From Fluviispira sanaruensis (GTDB lineage Bacteria > Bdellovibrionota_B > Oligoflexia > Silvanigrellales > Silvanigrellaceae): a stretch of DNA of 64,000 bases. Positions 33,898 to 43,800 of this stretch are shown piece after piece. Each line of letters opens with the position of its first letter. The first letter of the stretch is position 1. Both the position numbers and the translations under genes were made by a program. The notes beneath the pieces were generated by a model, which had not been told where the DNA came from, ran no database searches, and was given only the letters and a program-made list of their open reading frames with translations. The stretch spans positions 986,001 to 1,050,000 of the forward strand of contig NZ_AP019368.1 in assembly GCF_004295685.1 (NCBI RefSeq), in the 5' to 3' direction.

Positions 33898-34434
33898 ATG
33901 AGAGCACTTTTATTAATAGAAGGATTAAAAGGAAATTTTAAATCTACAACAATTAAAGAAGCAATTTCATTAGATGATATTGCAGTTCCACAACTTATTG
34001 AAAATGCAAGTTCTAATAAATTAGAATTAAAAGATATGATTGATGAAATAACACTTTATATGCAAAATATCGATTCAGATCTAATTGGTGGGCTTGAAGT
34101 TTTTAAAGACAAATCTCGTATTGTTAAGGCAATAAAGCTCATCCAAATCGAAAGTACGACAGATAAGGATGGCAAAGAAATAGTGACTCCAGCTCATGAG
34201 TTTCACTTTTTAAATCACACTTTAGTCGTAATTAAAAATCCAGGTCAAGGTTATTCATTGCAAATTAGTACAAATATTTACAATCCAAATGATCAAGACA
34301 ATGTCCCTGGATACTTCTCTGCCCATTTTAAAAAAGGACAGAAATCAAAATGTCTTTATTCTAAAGTAAGCCAATTAGAAGATATCGATGCACTAAAATG
34401 CTGGGATATCAGCAAACCAAAAAGTTTTGTTTAA
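33898..34434 (+). CDS. Hcp-like tube protein (TssD), divergent
   Basis: A 178-residue protein starting MRALLLIEGLKGNFK, reminiscent of the Hcp opening, with beta-rich composition and no signal peptide, in the position directly after tssC where hcp is often found. Its very good ribosome site (AAAGGAG) and the stable hairpin just after its stop fit the high expression needed for a tube subunit. Sequence divergence is large, so identification relies partly on position; another tail-tube-type protein is the alternative. Confidence 0.62.
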   Translation: MRALLLIEGLKGNFKSTTIKEAISLDDIAVPQLIENASSNKLELKDMIDEITLYMQNIDSDLIGGLEVFKDKSRIVKAIKLIQIESTTDKDGKEIVTPAHEFHFLNHTLVVIKNPGQGYSLQISTNIYNPNDQDNVPGYFSAHFKKGQKSKCLYSKVSQLEDIDALKCWDISKPKSFV

Positions 34435-34474
34435 TTAAAGCCTGGATGTACTGAGAACAGTATATCCACTTTAA
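34435..34474 (+). promoter_or_regulatory. intra-operon hairpin after the Hcp-like gene
   Basis: Starting at the base after the stop codon, TTAAAG/CTTTAA, TGGAT/ATCCA and TACTG/CAGTA stack into a 16-pair imperfect stem with small bulges and an AGAA loop. There is no T tract, so it is more likely an RNA-stabilising or partial-termination element separating abundant Hcp message from tssE onward. Confidence 0.65.
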
Positions 34475-34486
34475 TCTTCATTTAGA

Positions 34487-34906
34487 ATGGTCCAAGCAAT
34501 GGAAAGCTTAAAAAAAATTTTCTATTTACCATCTGAAAAGAAGGACCCTTTTTTTTCTATTGCGCGAAATATTTATAATATTTTAAACACTCGAAGTTCT
34601 TTGCCTGTTTCTCAATTTTTAGAAAATCAAAATTTAAATACCCTACATTTCGGAATTCCTTGTGTCTCACATTTTGCAATGGATTCTGAGCACGATCGAT
34701 TTCTATTGTGTCAAATTGTGCAAAAGTCTCTTCAAGTATTTGAACATAGATTATCATATGTAGAAGTAGATTTTTCTGTCTATGATAAATTAAAAAAAGA
34801 AGCAAAACTTTCCATAAATGCAGTGTATCATTCAGGGAATGTAAAGGTAAATCTATTGTTAAAGGTGGCATTATGGGAGTTCATAATCAATGACTGGAAA
34901 ATATAG
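34487..34906 (+). CDS. tssE: T6SS baseplate protein TssE (gp25-like)
   Basis: A 139-residue baseplate component homologous to phage T4 gp25/lysozyme-like wedge proteins. Family traits: SIARNIYNILNTRSSLPVSQ, HFGIPCVSHF, and the FEHRLSYVEV stretch corresponding to the conserved EPRL motif (here EHRL). The ATG at 34487 lacks a strong ribosome site; an ATG at 34499 is possible. Overlaps tssF by 17 bases. Confidence 0.85.
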   Translation: MVQAMESLKKIFYLPSEKKDPFFSIARNIYNILNTRSSLPVSQFLENQNLNTLHFGIPCVSHFAMDSEHDRFLLCQIVQKSLQVFEHRLSYVEVDFSVYDKLKKEAKLSINAVYHSGNVKVNLLLKVALWEFIINDWKI

Positions 34907-36644
34907 TAATCAGGATTTTTTAAAAATATACACAGACACTTTAGAAGAATTAAGAAGCAATGGTCGTATATTTTCAGAACAGAATCCTGATATTGCACCT
35001 TACCTTGATTTTTCTTTTAGAAAAAGCAATGATCCTGAAACTGAAAGACTGATTGAATCTTTTGCTTATATGAAGGCTCAAGTTGATTATAAATCCTTTC
35101 TCGCAAAGAGTGACTATGCTATCAATTTTATAGAGCATATTTTTCCAGAGTTAGTTTCTCCTACACCTGGCCTCACAATCTTAAAAATATTACCGAGTAT
35201 GAGTTTCTTTAAAAAAGAAATCTCTCAGTTTAAAATTGAGAAAGATACTGTTTTTTCTACGAGTAATTCAGATGAAGAAGAATGTTTATTTTCATCAACG
35301 GAAGACACATATATTTCATGCTGTGAAATAAAAAATTTCCGCTATGCAGATATTAATTCAAGTACAGAAAATATTTATGGCTATAAAAAAGCATTTATTT
35401 TTGAAATAGAATCTTCCATACCAATAACGGACTTTCAAAATACCAAATTATCCATTTTTATCGATGCAGAATTTCAATCTGTCATTTCGATTTTTGATTC
35501 TCTCTTGTCTTCTCAATTGCCTATTTTAATTTTTCGTGATGAAGAAACGAGCCCAATTAGAATTCCAAGAGATTCCTTGCAACCTATTTATCAACACAAT
35601 GGACATTACGATCTCTGTGAAGAAAATTTACTCCATCCATTGTTTGATTTTATAAATTATTATCAAAAATATTTTTTCTTTAAAATAGATATAAAAAGAC
35701 CAATCAATATTTTAAAAAAAATAAAATTTATCATTCCAATTGATGAAGAAGTCTCAATACCTTTTAGATTAGGTGGTGTCTTTTTTAAATTGAACTGTAT
35801 ACCAGTCATCAATGTATTTGAAAAAAAACTAGTCCCAATCAAGTGCAATGATCAAAAAAAAGAATACCTTATGCGGGTAGACAATGATCAGCAAAATCAT
35901 ATTGAAGTTTTGCGAGTCAAAAAACTTGTTACTTATAATTCCACAACCGGTAAAGCAATAGAAATTCCAAATTATCATAAGAAAAAAAATATAATAAATA
36001 AAGAAACTGAGCATTTCTATTGGGCAACAAAACGATCGTTCAACAATACGACTCGTGAAAATGGTTGTTTATATTTGAAGTTATTGCGACAGAATAGTTC
36101 TTACTCTTTTGATTTAGAAATGCCTGATTATATTTTTCCAACAGGGATCTGTACAAATACAAATTTAGTGGAAGGGATTAAACCTAACTCACAATTCAAT
36201 TGCATTGCATATGATTTACCTATTGATAAATCGTTTTCATTGATTTGGCCAAAATACTTTCGAAAACCACTTGATCTTTATGAAAACATGGAAGTCATAA
36301 AATTATTGTATAAGGTCAATCAAGATATTTTAACAAGAAATGCATTTAAAAATTATGATTTTAAAAAGATAATAGAAATATTATCATCAGGTCAGAATCC
36401 AATAAAAATATTATTCCAACAATTATTGAACCAATCTACTGGCTTTGAAGTTGAAGAAACTCTCTCTCAGCAAATTTGGAAGAATCAAAGCTATTATGTG
36501 CCAGGAATATTATATAAATTGCAGTTTTCTAAAGTCACAGGTTTCCCATTGGGAACACATTTTTTAATCTCCTTTTTAAACTCTTATTTTGATTTTATAA
36601 GAGACTTTAATTTCTATATTATTTTTAAAGCAGAAAAGATATGA
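34890..36644 (+). CDS. tssF: T6SS baseplate protein TssF
   Basis: A 584-residue baseplate wedge protein. The N-terminus (YTDTLEELRSNGRIFSEQNP and DPETERLIESFAYM) is characteristic, as is the later TNTNLVEGIKPNSQFNC region. Overlaps tssE at its start and tssG by four bases at its end, so translation is coupled through tssE-tssF-tssG. Codon use is strongly AT-biased. Confidence 0.88.
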   Translation: MTGKYSNQDFLKIYTDTLEELRSNGRIFSEQNPDIAPYLDFSFRKSNDPETERLIESFAYMKAQVDYKSFLAKSDYAINFIEHIFPELVSPTPGLTILKILPSMSFFKKEISQFKIEKDTVFSTSNSDEEECLFSSTEDTYISCCEIKNFRYADINSSTENIYGYKKAFIFEIESSIPITDFQNTKLSIFIDAEFQSVISIFDSLLSSQLPILIFRDEETSPIRIPRDSLQPIYQHNGHYDLCEENLLHPLFDFINYYQKYFFFKIDIKRPINILKKIKFIIPIDEEVSIPFRLGGVFFKLNCIPVINVFEKKLVPIKCNDQKKEYLMRVDNDQQNHIEVLRVKKLVTYNSTTGKAIEIPNYHKKKNIINKETEHFYWATKRSFNNTTRENGCLYLKLLRQNSSYSFDLEMPDYIFPTGICTNTNLVEGIKPNSQFNCIAYDLPIDKSFSLIWPKYFRKPLDLYENMEVIKLLYKVNQDILTRNAFKNYDFKKIIEILSSGQNPIKILFQQLLNQSTGFEVEETLSQQIWKNQSYYVPGILYKLQFSKVTGFPLGTHFLISFLNSYFDFIRDFNFYIIFKAEKI

Positions 36645-37408
36645 CTGAATTGCATCAATTAGAAACTCTATCAGATCGTGAGGAACAAAATATTGCATTA
36701 AATCATATTCGCAGTGTTTTTTCGTTTGAGAAAGTTAAATATTCACCGCGTATGCTTTTTTCGTCAACTTGTTGCTTTTCTATAAAAGACTCTAAAGGTA
36801 ATTATGTAAAAAGTAGATTGCCATTTAAAATGGTTATTCCTGATTATATTATAGAAAACTTTACTCTACAAACCCGACAAAAAAAGAAAATTATAGTCGA
36901 TTTTCTGAAAATTTTTATCAATGAGCTTGTTATTCAAGATTTTATCGTTAAAATGAATCGTGATAGGTATCTTTATACTTTTGAAATATCGTCTCAAAAG
37001 AATGCTTACTTTCAGCTCAATAATAAAAAAAATGTCAAGTCTTTTTTTGCAAAATATTTTCAAAATGAAATTGAAATAAAAGAAAACTTTCCCAAAAAGC
37101 ATATTAATAATAATCAATTTAGACTTGGTTCATGCGGGATTTATTCAAAAAATACGAACAAAGGATCTATGATTGGTTCCGACTTTTACTCATTTTTAAA
37201 TAGAATTTCTGTTGAAGTAGATGTAAGGAAAGATGAACTCGTAAATTTAGAATATGTATTAAAGATCTTGAGTCTTGAAAAACATATAATGATTTTGTCA
37301 AATAATATAAAGTCCTTTAATTGTAGAAAATTTTACAAATACAAATTCATAATAGAGGGTGGAAAATGCCTTTTTGCTTTTTCAATTCCAAATTTTCACT
37401 ATACATAA
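36641..37408 (+). CDS. tssG: T6SS baseplate protein TssG
   Basis: A 255-residue protein at the standard place after tssF, overlapping it by four bases. Weak but fitting family features: IRSVFSFEKVKYSPRMLF near the start and a beta-rich second half with FKMVIPDYIIENF; shorter than the roughly 300-350 residues usual for TssG. The call rests on order plus general resemblance. Confidence 0.68.
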   Translation: MTELHQLETLSDREEQNIALNHIRSVFSFEKVKYSPRMLFSSTCCFSIKDSKGNYVKSRLPFKMVIPDYIIENFTLQTRQKKKIIVDFLKIFINELVIQDFIVKMNRDRYLYTFEISSQKNAYFQLNNKKNVKSFFAKYFQNEIEIKENFPKKHINNNQFRLGSCGIYSKNTNKGSMIGSDFYSFLNRISVEVDVRKDELVNLEYVLKILSLEKHIMILSNNIKSFNCRKFYKYKFIIEGGKCLFAFSIPNFHYT

Positions 37409-37422
37409 ATAGGTAATATAAA

Positions 37423-38499
37423 ATGAATTTAGAAATTAATAACTTAGTGCTTCCAGTGAATGAAGAGAAACCATTTGGAGAATACCTTAAATTTCATCCG
37501 AAATTGATTAAATTAAAAGATATGAGAAAAGCAAATTTAGAAAGTATTTTTTTGGATGAAGGAATATGGACTAAAAAAAATGTTTTAGCGCCCAATTGGC
37601 AAGCTTCAATAGAGTTCTGTGAAGAGATTTTAAAAGAAAACTCGAAAGATTTACTTGTGTGTGCATATTATGCAGAAGCTCAAGCAAAAGTAAATGGTTT
37701 TCAGGGGTTAGATATTGCATTGAAACTTATGCTTTATTTTTGTTTAAATAATTGGGAAGATATATTTCCCCCTCTCGAGAATGATAATCTTGAATTAAGA
37801 CTTGCGCCATTTCATTGGCTTGAAGTTAATTTGCCTTTAAGTATACGTTGCATACCTTTTCAAAGCGATAAAGAGGCAGTTGTCATATTAGATTGGGAAA
37901 AATATGATAATTTTTTAAAGGAAAATATGAGTGATAATATTTCTCATAAAAATGAATTTAGGACCATTTTAGAACTGGAATCAGAAGAGTATATCGTCGA
38001 TTTACATGAACGGTTAAAATCTATTGTATATTCATTAGAGAAGCTTGAGGATTTTATTATTGAATTGGCAGAGAAGTGTAATGAGAAAACGAGTTTTGAT
38101 GCTCTTATAAGTCTTTGCACCGATATATCTAATTTTATCGAATCTTTTATTAATGATAAACAAGAACCAACGATCAGCACTCAAGAATATACAGAACAAA
38201 AATTTCAAACCTATGCAGATCTAAAGCAAGATGATTTTAATAATTCCTTTGAAAGAAGTCAGTCTGATATACGAATAGACCAAAATATTGATTCCATAGA
38301 AGATGCTTATGCTCTCATTGAAAAGGCAAATTTATATTTATTAAAGCACAATTCCCATTCTCCTTCTCCTTTTTTAATTCGGAGAGCGCTTGAATGGCAA
38401 AAGAAATCTTTATACGAAGTTTTTATGGAATTATTTGCTACAACATCAAAACCTTCTGAAATATTTACATTGCTCGGTCTTTCTAAAACTGACAAATAA
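37423..38499 (+). CDS. tssA: T6SS protein TssA (ImpA N-terminal domain)
   Basis: A 358-residue protein. The ImpA/TssA N-terminal domain (about 15-150) is visible in WQASIEFCEEILKENSKDLL and GLDIALKLMLYFCLNNWEDI with FPPLEND. The last 80 residues (YALIEKANLYLLKHNSHSPS, FLIRRALEWQ) correspond to the short C-terminal part seen in TssA proteins that initiate sheath polymerisation. 14 bases after tssG. Confidence 0.88.
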   Translation: MNLEINNLVLPVNEEKPFGEYLKFHPKLIKLKDMRKANLESIFLDEGIWTKKNVLAPNWQASIEFCEEILKENSKDLLVCAYYAEAQAKVNGFQGLDIALKLMLYFCLNNWEDIFPPLENDNLELRLAPFHWLEVNLPLSIRCIPFQSDKEAVVILDWEKYDNFLKENMSDNISHKNEFRTILELESEEYIVDLHERLKSIVYSLEKLEDFIIELAEKCNEKTSFDALISLCTDISNFIESFINDKQEPTISTQEYTEQKFQTYADLKQDDFNNSFERSQSDIRIDQNIDSIEDAYALIEKANLYLLKHNSHSPSPFLIRRALEWQKKSLYEVFMELFATTSKPSEIFTLLGLSKTDK

Positions 38500-38513
38500 A
38501 ATTGGATATCAAT

Positions 38514-38924
38514 ATGATTACAAATAATGATACTGAAAGCGCAATACATTCTGAGTATATTTTGTCCGATGGCATGATTTTGCGTGAATTGATTGAATAT
38601 AAGGAAATTAAACTTGCAGATTTATTTCCTATTCTCGGACCAGAGTCTTTGATTAAAGAAATTTTAATGGATAAAAGGAAATTAAAAGAGAAGCAGAAAT
38701 TGCTATTGGCAGAACATTTTGGAACCAGCAGGGATATTTTTTCAGGCCATGATGAAAGCTTGAACGCTACAGCGAACAGCCATGCCGGTGACGAAAATAA
38801 TTTTACTACAAATGTAGTGCAAGATTTAGAGCGGATGAATTATGAGCATCAAGATGTAACTTCTGATAATGATCAAGCAATGAGTTTAACTGATAATCAT
38901 TATTCAAATTCTATGTGGGAGTGA
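38514..38924 (+). CDS. HigA/XRE-like helix-turn-helix protein ending the tss operon
   Basis: A 136-residue protein. Residues about 22-76 match the HigA-type antitoxin helix-turn-helix: LRELIEYKEIKLADLFPILG, then SLIKEILMDKRKLKEKQKLL, AEHFG (family consensus ...dL-LLG-rsrvsevLnGKRpLt...). The remaining 60 residues are acidic, Asn/Asp-rich and probably disordered. No toxin gene is adjacent. Sits 14 bases after tssA in the same operon, so it may autoregulate the T6SS or be an immunity/adaptor protein; function is not shown. ATG at 38514 preferred over a TTG at 38502. Confidence 0.65.
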   Translation: MITNNDTESAIHSEYILSDGMILRELIEYKEIKLADLFPILGPESLIKEILMDKRKLKEKQKLLLAEHFGTSRDIFSGHDESLNATANSHAGDENNFTTNVVQDLERMNYEHQDVTSDNDQAMSLTDNHYSNSMWE

Positions 38925-38992
38925 AGTTCATATCTTAATAGATCTGCTATCAGGCATCACTTGTGGGCGTAATATTTTCCTGAATTTGTATG

Positions 38993-40849
38993 TTATTTCT
39001 TTATTTTCATAGAATTCATTCGAATAATATCATCGCCTTCCATATCGACTTTTTTTGTTCTGACTTCAAAGCTGTCTTTGATTTTAAATTTCGAATTGTA
39101 GTTTTCTAACTCCATTTTACCTTCATCATCCAGATTGATTTTATTTTTATCTATGAGATTAAAATGAATGTTTTTTTCATCGATATTCATTTTTGCTTTG
39201 TTATGTATATCAAGGGAATGGGATTTGTCTCTAAAGTCAAAAGAAGAATTGTAATCCTTTGAATGCAATATAAAACTGTGCTCATTGCCAATAACAAATC
39301 CACGCATTTTGCCTTTGTTTTCTTCATCCTTGTCGATTAAAAATTTACATTTATTAAAATTATTATATAAGGAGCCAATGATAATTGGAGAGTCTATGTC
39401 ATTTTCAAAGAGAACGAGAACTTCATCTCCGGGTGATGGAACGAAGAATGAGCCAGACTCATTGCTCGCCCAAATTTGCGCAATGCGCGCTAAGACGAAT
39501 GGCGAACCGTTCGCTTCTGCGGATGATTTTTCGTTCTGCCAGAAAAAAGAAATTCGAATTCGCATAAATGACTTCAATGATTCTTCTTCTGTTTGAGTTT
39601 CGTGCACATAGGCTGTCGTTACAAAATAATTCTGCTTCTGGACGCTTAATTTTTTATTTAACTTATCCGACTTAGGGATAAGCGTTATCAATGAATAATA
39701 GTGTGGATCATAAATTATGCTAGATTTTTCTTTTTGTAGCAATAAATCTTTTTTAAATTTATGATCAATTTTTATGATTCTATATTCGTTTTCTAAGTAT
39801 TTAAAGAAACTTTTCTTTAATGCATTTTCATTTGAATGATATTTTATAGAAATTTCTCTACCAATTTCAAGATCGGGAAGATTGCTTTGAATATATATCT
39901 TATTGTGTAAACTGTTACGACGCACAAGTTCCTTATCAGCAAAGGCCTGTTTAGGATCAAATGGAACTTCTGATTTTTGTTGATGTGTCACTTCAGTCCA
40001 ATTGCAAAATCCATTTTTGCTAGAAGTTTCTCCTGGTTTAATTGATTTTGCATTGGCAGAAACTTTTTTAAAGTCGCAATGAAGAGTAGAAATTTTATTA
40101 AATTTAAGGGAAAATGAATGTTCATAACCAATTGATCTATCATTTTTTAAATCAGAATTATATATTGGTTGATTTTGACTGATAATTTGCTCTTGTAGTG
40201 GTTTTTTATTTTTATTAATTTCATTTTCAAAATAACTTTCAAGTTCATCTGTAATGATCAGTTCGCTTGCTTTTTCACCGTGTATAAAGAAATAATTTAG
40301 GTGATCTTCATCAAGTAATCTACATATAAAATCATAATCAGACTCTCCATATTGAATGGTGTTTGTTCGTTTTGTAAGAGATGTTGGATCGTAAATTTTA
40401 AACTTATATTGAAAATTAGAATATTTATTCTTATATATTTTAAGAATATTATCGATCACATCTTTGGAATTTAAATTACTCCATGCTCTATATCCATTAT
40501 TTTTTGTTAATAGCCATAAATAAGGTTTGATTGTAAATTGAAGCTCTATTTTGTCTTCTGAAGACATAAGGGCTTTCAAGTTTATATCTGAAATAATACC
40601 AGAAAAATAACGAGGATTTTTTTGCTTTAAAAATTCAACTTTAAATGAAATATTTTTAGCGAGGAAATCTTCAAAATCAATTTTAGAATTTTGTATTGAA
40701 TAATTAATTGAGGCATTTAAAGTGAATATTTCAGAGACGGTATCATTTAAAACCTCGAAAGACTCAATGTTAGCCCCTTTTGAAATAGGGCCATCATTAT
40801 GTATTGAGACATTTGCTTTAATGTTTTTAAAGTTGATTACTTCTTTCAT
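38993..40849 (-). CDS. vgrG: T6SS spike protein VgrG (TssI)
   Basis: A 618-residue spike protein trimer subunit that caps the Hcp tube. The gp27-like part contains YGESDYDFICRLLDEDHLNY, and the gp5/OB part contains IRISFFWQNEKSSAEANGSP, RIAQIWASNESGSFFVPSPG and DEVLVLFENDIDSPIIIGSL. After the repeat-like beta stretch there is no extra effector domain; it ends GDDIIRMNSMKIKK. ATG at 40849 with GAGG upstream. Last gene of the minus-strand T6SS operon, 19 bases after tssM, convergent with the plus-strand operon. Confidence 0.93.
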   Translation of the reverse strand: MKEVINFKNIKANVSIHNDGPISKGANIESFEVLNDTVSEIFTLNASINYSIQNSKIDFEDFLAKNISFKVEFLKQKNPRYFSGIISDINLKALMSSEDKIELQFTIKPYLWLLTKNNGYRAWSNLNSKDVIDNILKIYKNKYSNFQYKFKIYDPTSLTKRTNTIQYGESDYDFICRLLDEDHLNYFFIHGEKASELIITDELESYFENEINKNKKPLQEQIISQNQPIYNSDLKNDRSIGYEHSFSLKFNKISTLHCDFKKVSANAKSIKPGETSSKNGFCNWTEVTHQQKSEVPFDPKQAFADKELVRRNSLHNKIYIQSNLPDLEIGREISIKYHSNENALKKSFFKYLENEYRIIKIDHKFKKDLLLQKEKSSIIYDPHYYSLITLIPKSDKLNKKLSVQKQNYFVTTAYVHETQTEEESLKSFMRIRISFFWQNEKSSAEANGSPFVLARIAQIWASNESGSFFVPSPGDEVLVLFENDIDSPIIIGSLYNNFNKCKFLIDKDEENKGKMRGFVIGNEHSFILHSKDYNSSFDFRDKSHSLDIHNKAKMNIDEKNIHFNLIDKNKINLDDEGKMELENYNSKFKIKDSFEVRTKKVDMEGDDIIRMNSMKIKK

Positions 40850-40868
40850 AATAGACCTCAATTTATTA

Positions 40869-43800
40869 TTAAGTCCCTTTTTGCACTGCTTTCTTTAATA
40901 GGTAAGGAGCTGTTTTAGGGAATTTTGGGAAGTTAATTCTTGTTCCTTTTTTATTTTTAAGAAAGAGAGAAATATAAAAACGAATCGATTTTTTATCATT
41001 CAAAGGAATTTCAAATTTAAGATCATTTTTATTGCAGTAATGGCTTTTATTACAATCTGCGTAATCTTCTATAAATTTTAGAAGAGACCATCTGTTTCTT
41101 ATGGTAAAATAAGCAGAGTTATTTGAAATAAATAAATTTTTATCACTGCTGTATTTTTGCAAAGAATATTTCGATCCTTGAGCTAAACTTATAGAAAATT
41201 GCAAGGGTTGTAGATAGGTCCAAGAAAAGTTTCCATTTGTTATATTTCCTTGGCGCGAACCTATCATTTGGCTTCCTGATTGCATAGACCAATCAATGAT
41301 TTGATTGCCGAGAACTTCATTGGCAGAGTTTGTTCTAAATTCCAAAGTAACATTCCAAGTGACAGGGATTGGATTTCCTTCTTTGTCATACTGAATGGCA
41401 AAGAAACTTTGCAGCGAATCCATATATTTAACAAATTTTTGGATATCAAGTCTGTTTTTATACAACGTGCTGTATTTTTGCAGAATAGGGAGATCTTGCT
41501 TTTTGAGCTGTGCATACAAGGAGAAAATAAAATTTATATCTTCAAGTGAAGCCGAGTCAGCTGACGTTTTGTTGTCAGCAAAAGGAAACTCTCCAGAAAT
41601 TGCTGAATTATAATTGTCAGCAAAACGATCAAAATTAGTAAAAGCTTGATTGATTAAGAGTTTTTGACATCTGTCAGCAAGAGAATGGTATAAATTATTT
41701 TGCTTTTTAGAAAAGAAATCCTTTTTGGAAATCGTATCAAAATCTTTTGCGATAAAATCAGAACAATTGCTTGTTCGGAGGGGCAGAACAGAATTTATAA
41801 GAAACCCTTTGAGCGTTTCAAAGGCTGTCCCTTTGGCAGAAGAATCAAGCGAGTTTTGTAAGATTGAAAAGTTTTCAGAGAGCTTTTCATTACCAAAATA
41901 TTTATTCGAGCTTGTAAAGAATAAATTTTTTGCTTGAAGAATAGGATTAATATTTTTATTAAAGAATTTCTTTAACGAATCAAGCTGAATACTCAAGTAA
42001 AGCTTAAGATCTTCATCGCTCGTCACGCTAAATGCTTTGTATGCTGGAGAAGACTCTCCATCCCACCAGTTGAAATCAGGATAAATAGGTGAAAAAAATG
42101 CGCTTGAATTCAATAGATCGTTATTTTTATTGAGCTGACGATCAATCTGCTGCCGTACTATTTCACTTAAATAAATATTAATATCATTTTGCTCATATTT
42201 GACAAGCAAGTTTGAGATTGCTTTTAATACAGGAATAGATAATTGAATATTTTGGATATAGGGATCCGTAAACTGTTCTGAATTGTTATTTTCCTTGTTG
42301 CTAAGATCATATATTTGCATACTTGCAGGAAGCTGCTGATTCCAAAAAATATGGTTAAGCTCTTCTTCTATAAAAGAGAATATATCAGAAAGCTCTTTTG
42401 GATATTGAGTTTTGTTTATTTGTTCAGAGGCTGTATTAAAGATTAATCCTCTTTGCAAAAGATTTTGAATATTATCGATGGACCAGAGTGCATTTGTAGG
42501 TAAATTATTGTTTATTGATTTTAAATCGGAAGAAAATGCTTTTGTTTGTGGAATTAAATTACTTTGATTTGTTGTGTCATATGCTTGAAACATTTTTTCG
42601 AGAGAATCTGATAATTTCAAGAGTGATGGATTCACAGAAAAAGTGTTATCTTTTATAAGTATGAGAGGGAAGTTATTTCCCAAAGGTGTAAAACTGGCAA
42701 CTTTATTTTTTGTGAGTTTAAACTGTTCCTCAGCGATGGAATTTATATTTTCAAATATTTCTTTGCCAAAAGTAGGATTTTCCTCAATCTCTTTGTACAT
42801 GTTGTAAAAGTTATTCCCGAAAAAAGAGTTGAGACTTTGAAAATCAATTTGGCCTTTTAGAATAGCACTTTGTAAATTATTAACATCAGTAATAAATGTT
42901 TTGCTAAATGCAATGATTTCAGATTTTTTAATATTTTTTATTTGCATAAGGTCAATATTAATTTTATTTACTGCAACATAGATATCATTATTTTTGATTA
43001 TTGTGTTGAAGTAGTTTTGAATATATTCATTTAAGATGTTTTGAGATTGTCTCTTAAAGAAATTATAATCAATATTTACTTGATCAATTACTTTGCTGCG
43101 ATCAAGGCTTTGAAATAGAGAAATATTTTGTCTAGGTTTTAAACAGTCAATGCCAAATAAAAACTGAGCAGCAAATGAGAGTCCATCAGTTGTCTTACCT
43201 TGTTCATTTGAAAGGATATTTAGGTAGATTTCAGTTATTTTTTCATTTTCATCGACAAATTTATTGATTTGACTCAGTATCGTGGATGTGTCTTCTGTAG
43301 CTGAAATATTTTTTTTGTTTGTAACTAGGTAGTCATTTATTTTTGAATTGAAGTTTTGTATAATGAAGTTACTATAGAAACTTGTAAATTTAGTATCAAA
43401 TTTTTTGTCAAGAATCTCATTGAGATTTGAATTCCAAGAGGGAAAGTTTAATGGATAATTAAAGGAAACTTGATTGAGATAATTGGCAGTATTGATAAGA
43501 TCGCAACTTTGAATTTTAAGCTCATCTAAATTTTCAATTTGCTTTGAAATATTGGAGTATTCAGATATAAAGTTATCTAAATTAGTGTAGTTTTTTAAAT
43601 AGAAATTTACCTTATTATGCAAAAATTCTTGTGAGGAAATGAGTGAGTAACAGATAAAAGCAGTACTGCATAATGTTAATGCTCCAAAAGCATAGTTTTT
43701 ATAAATTTTATTTTGAATACAATGATTTGAAAAATCTGAGTTTCCTTTCAGATATTTAGAGATATACTCAAACATATTAAGTGTTGGAGTATTGTTTTCA

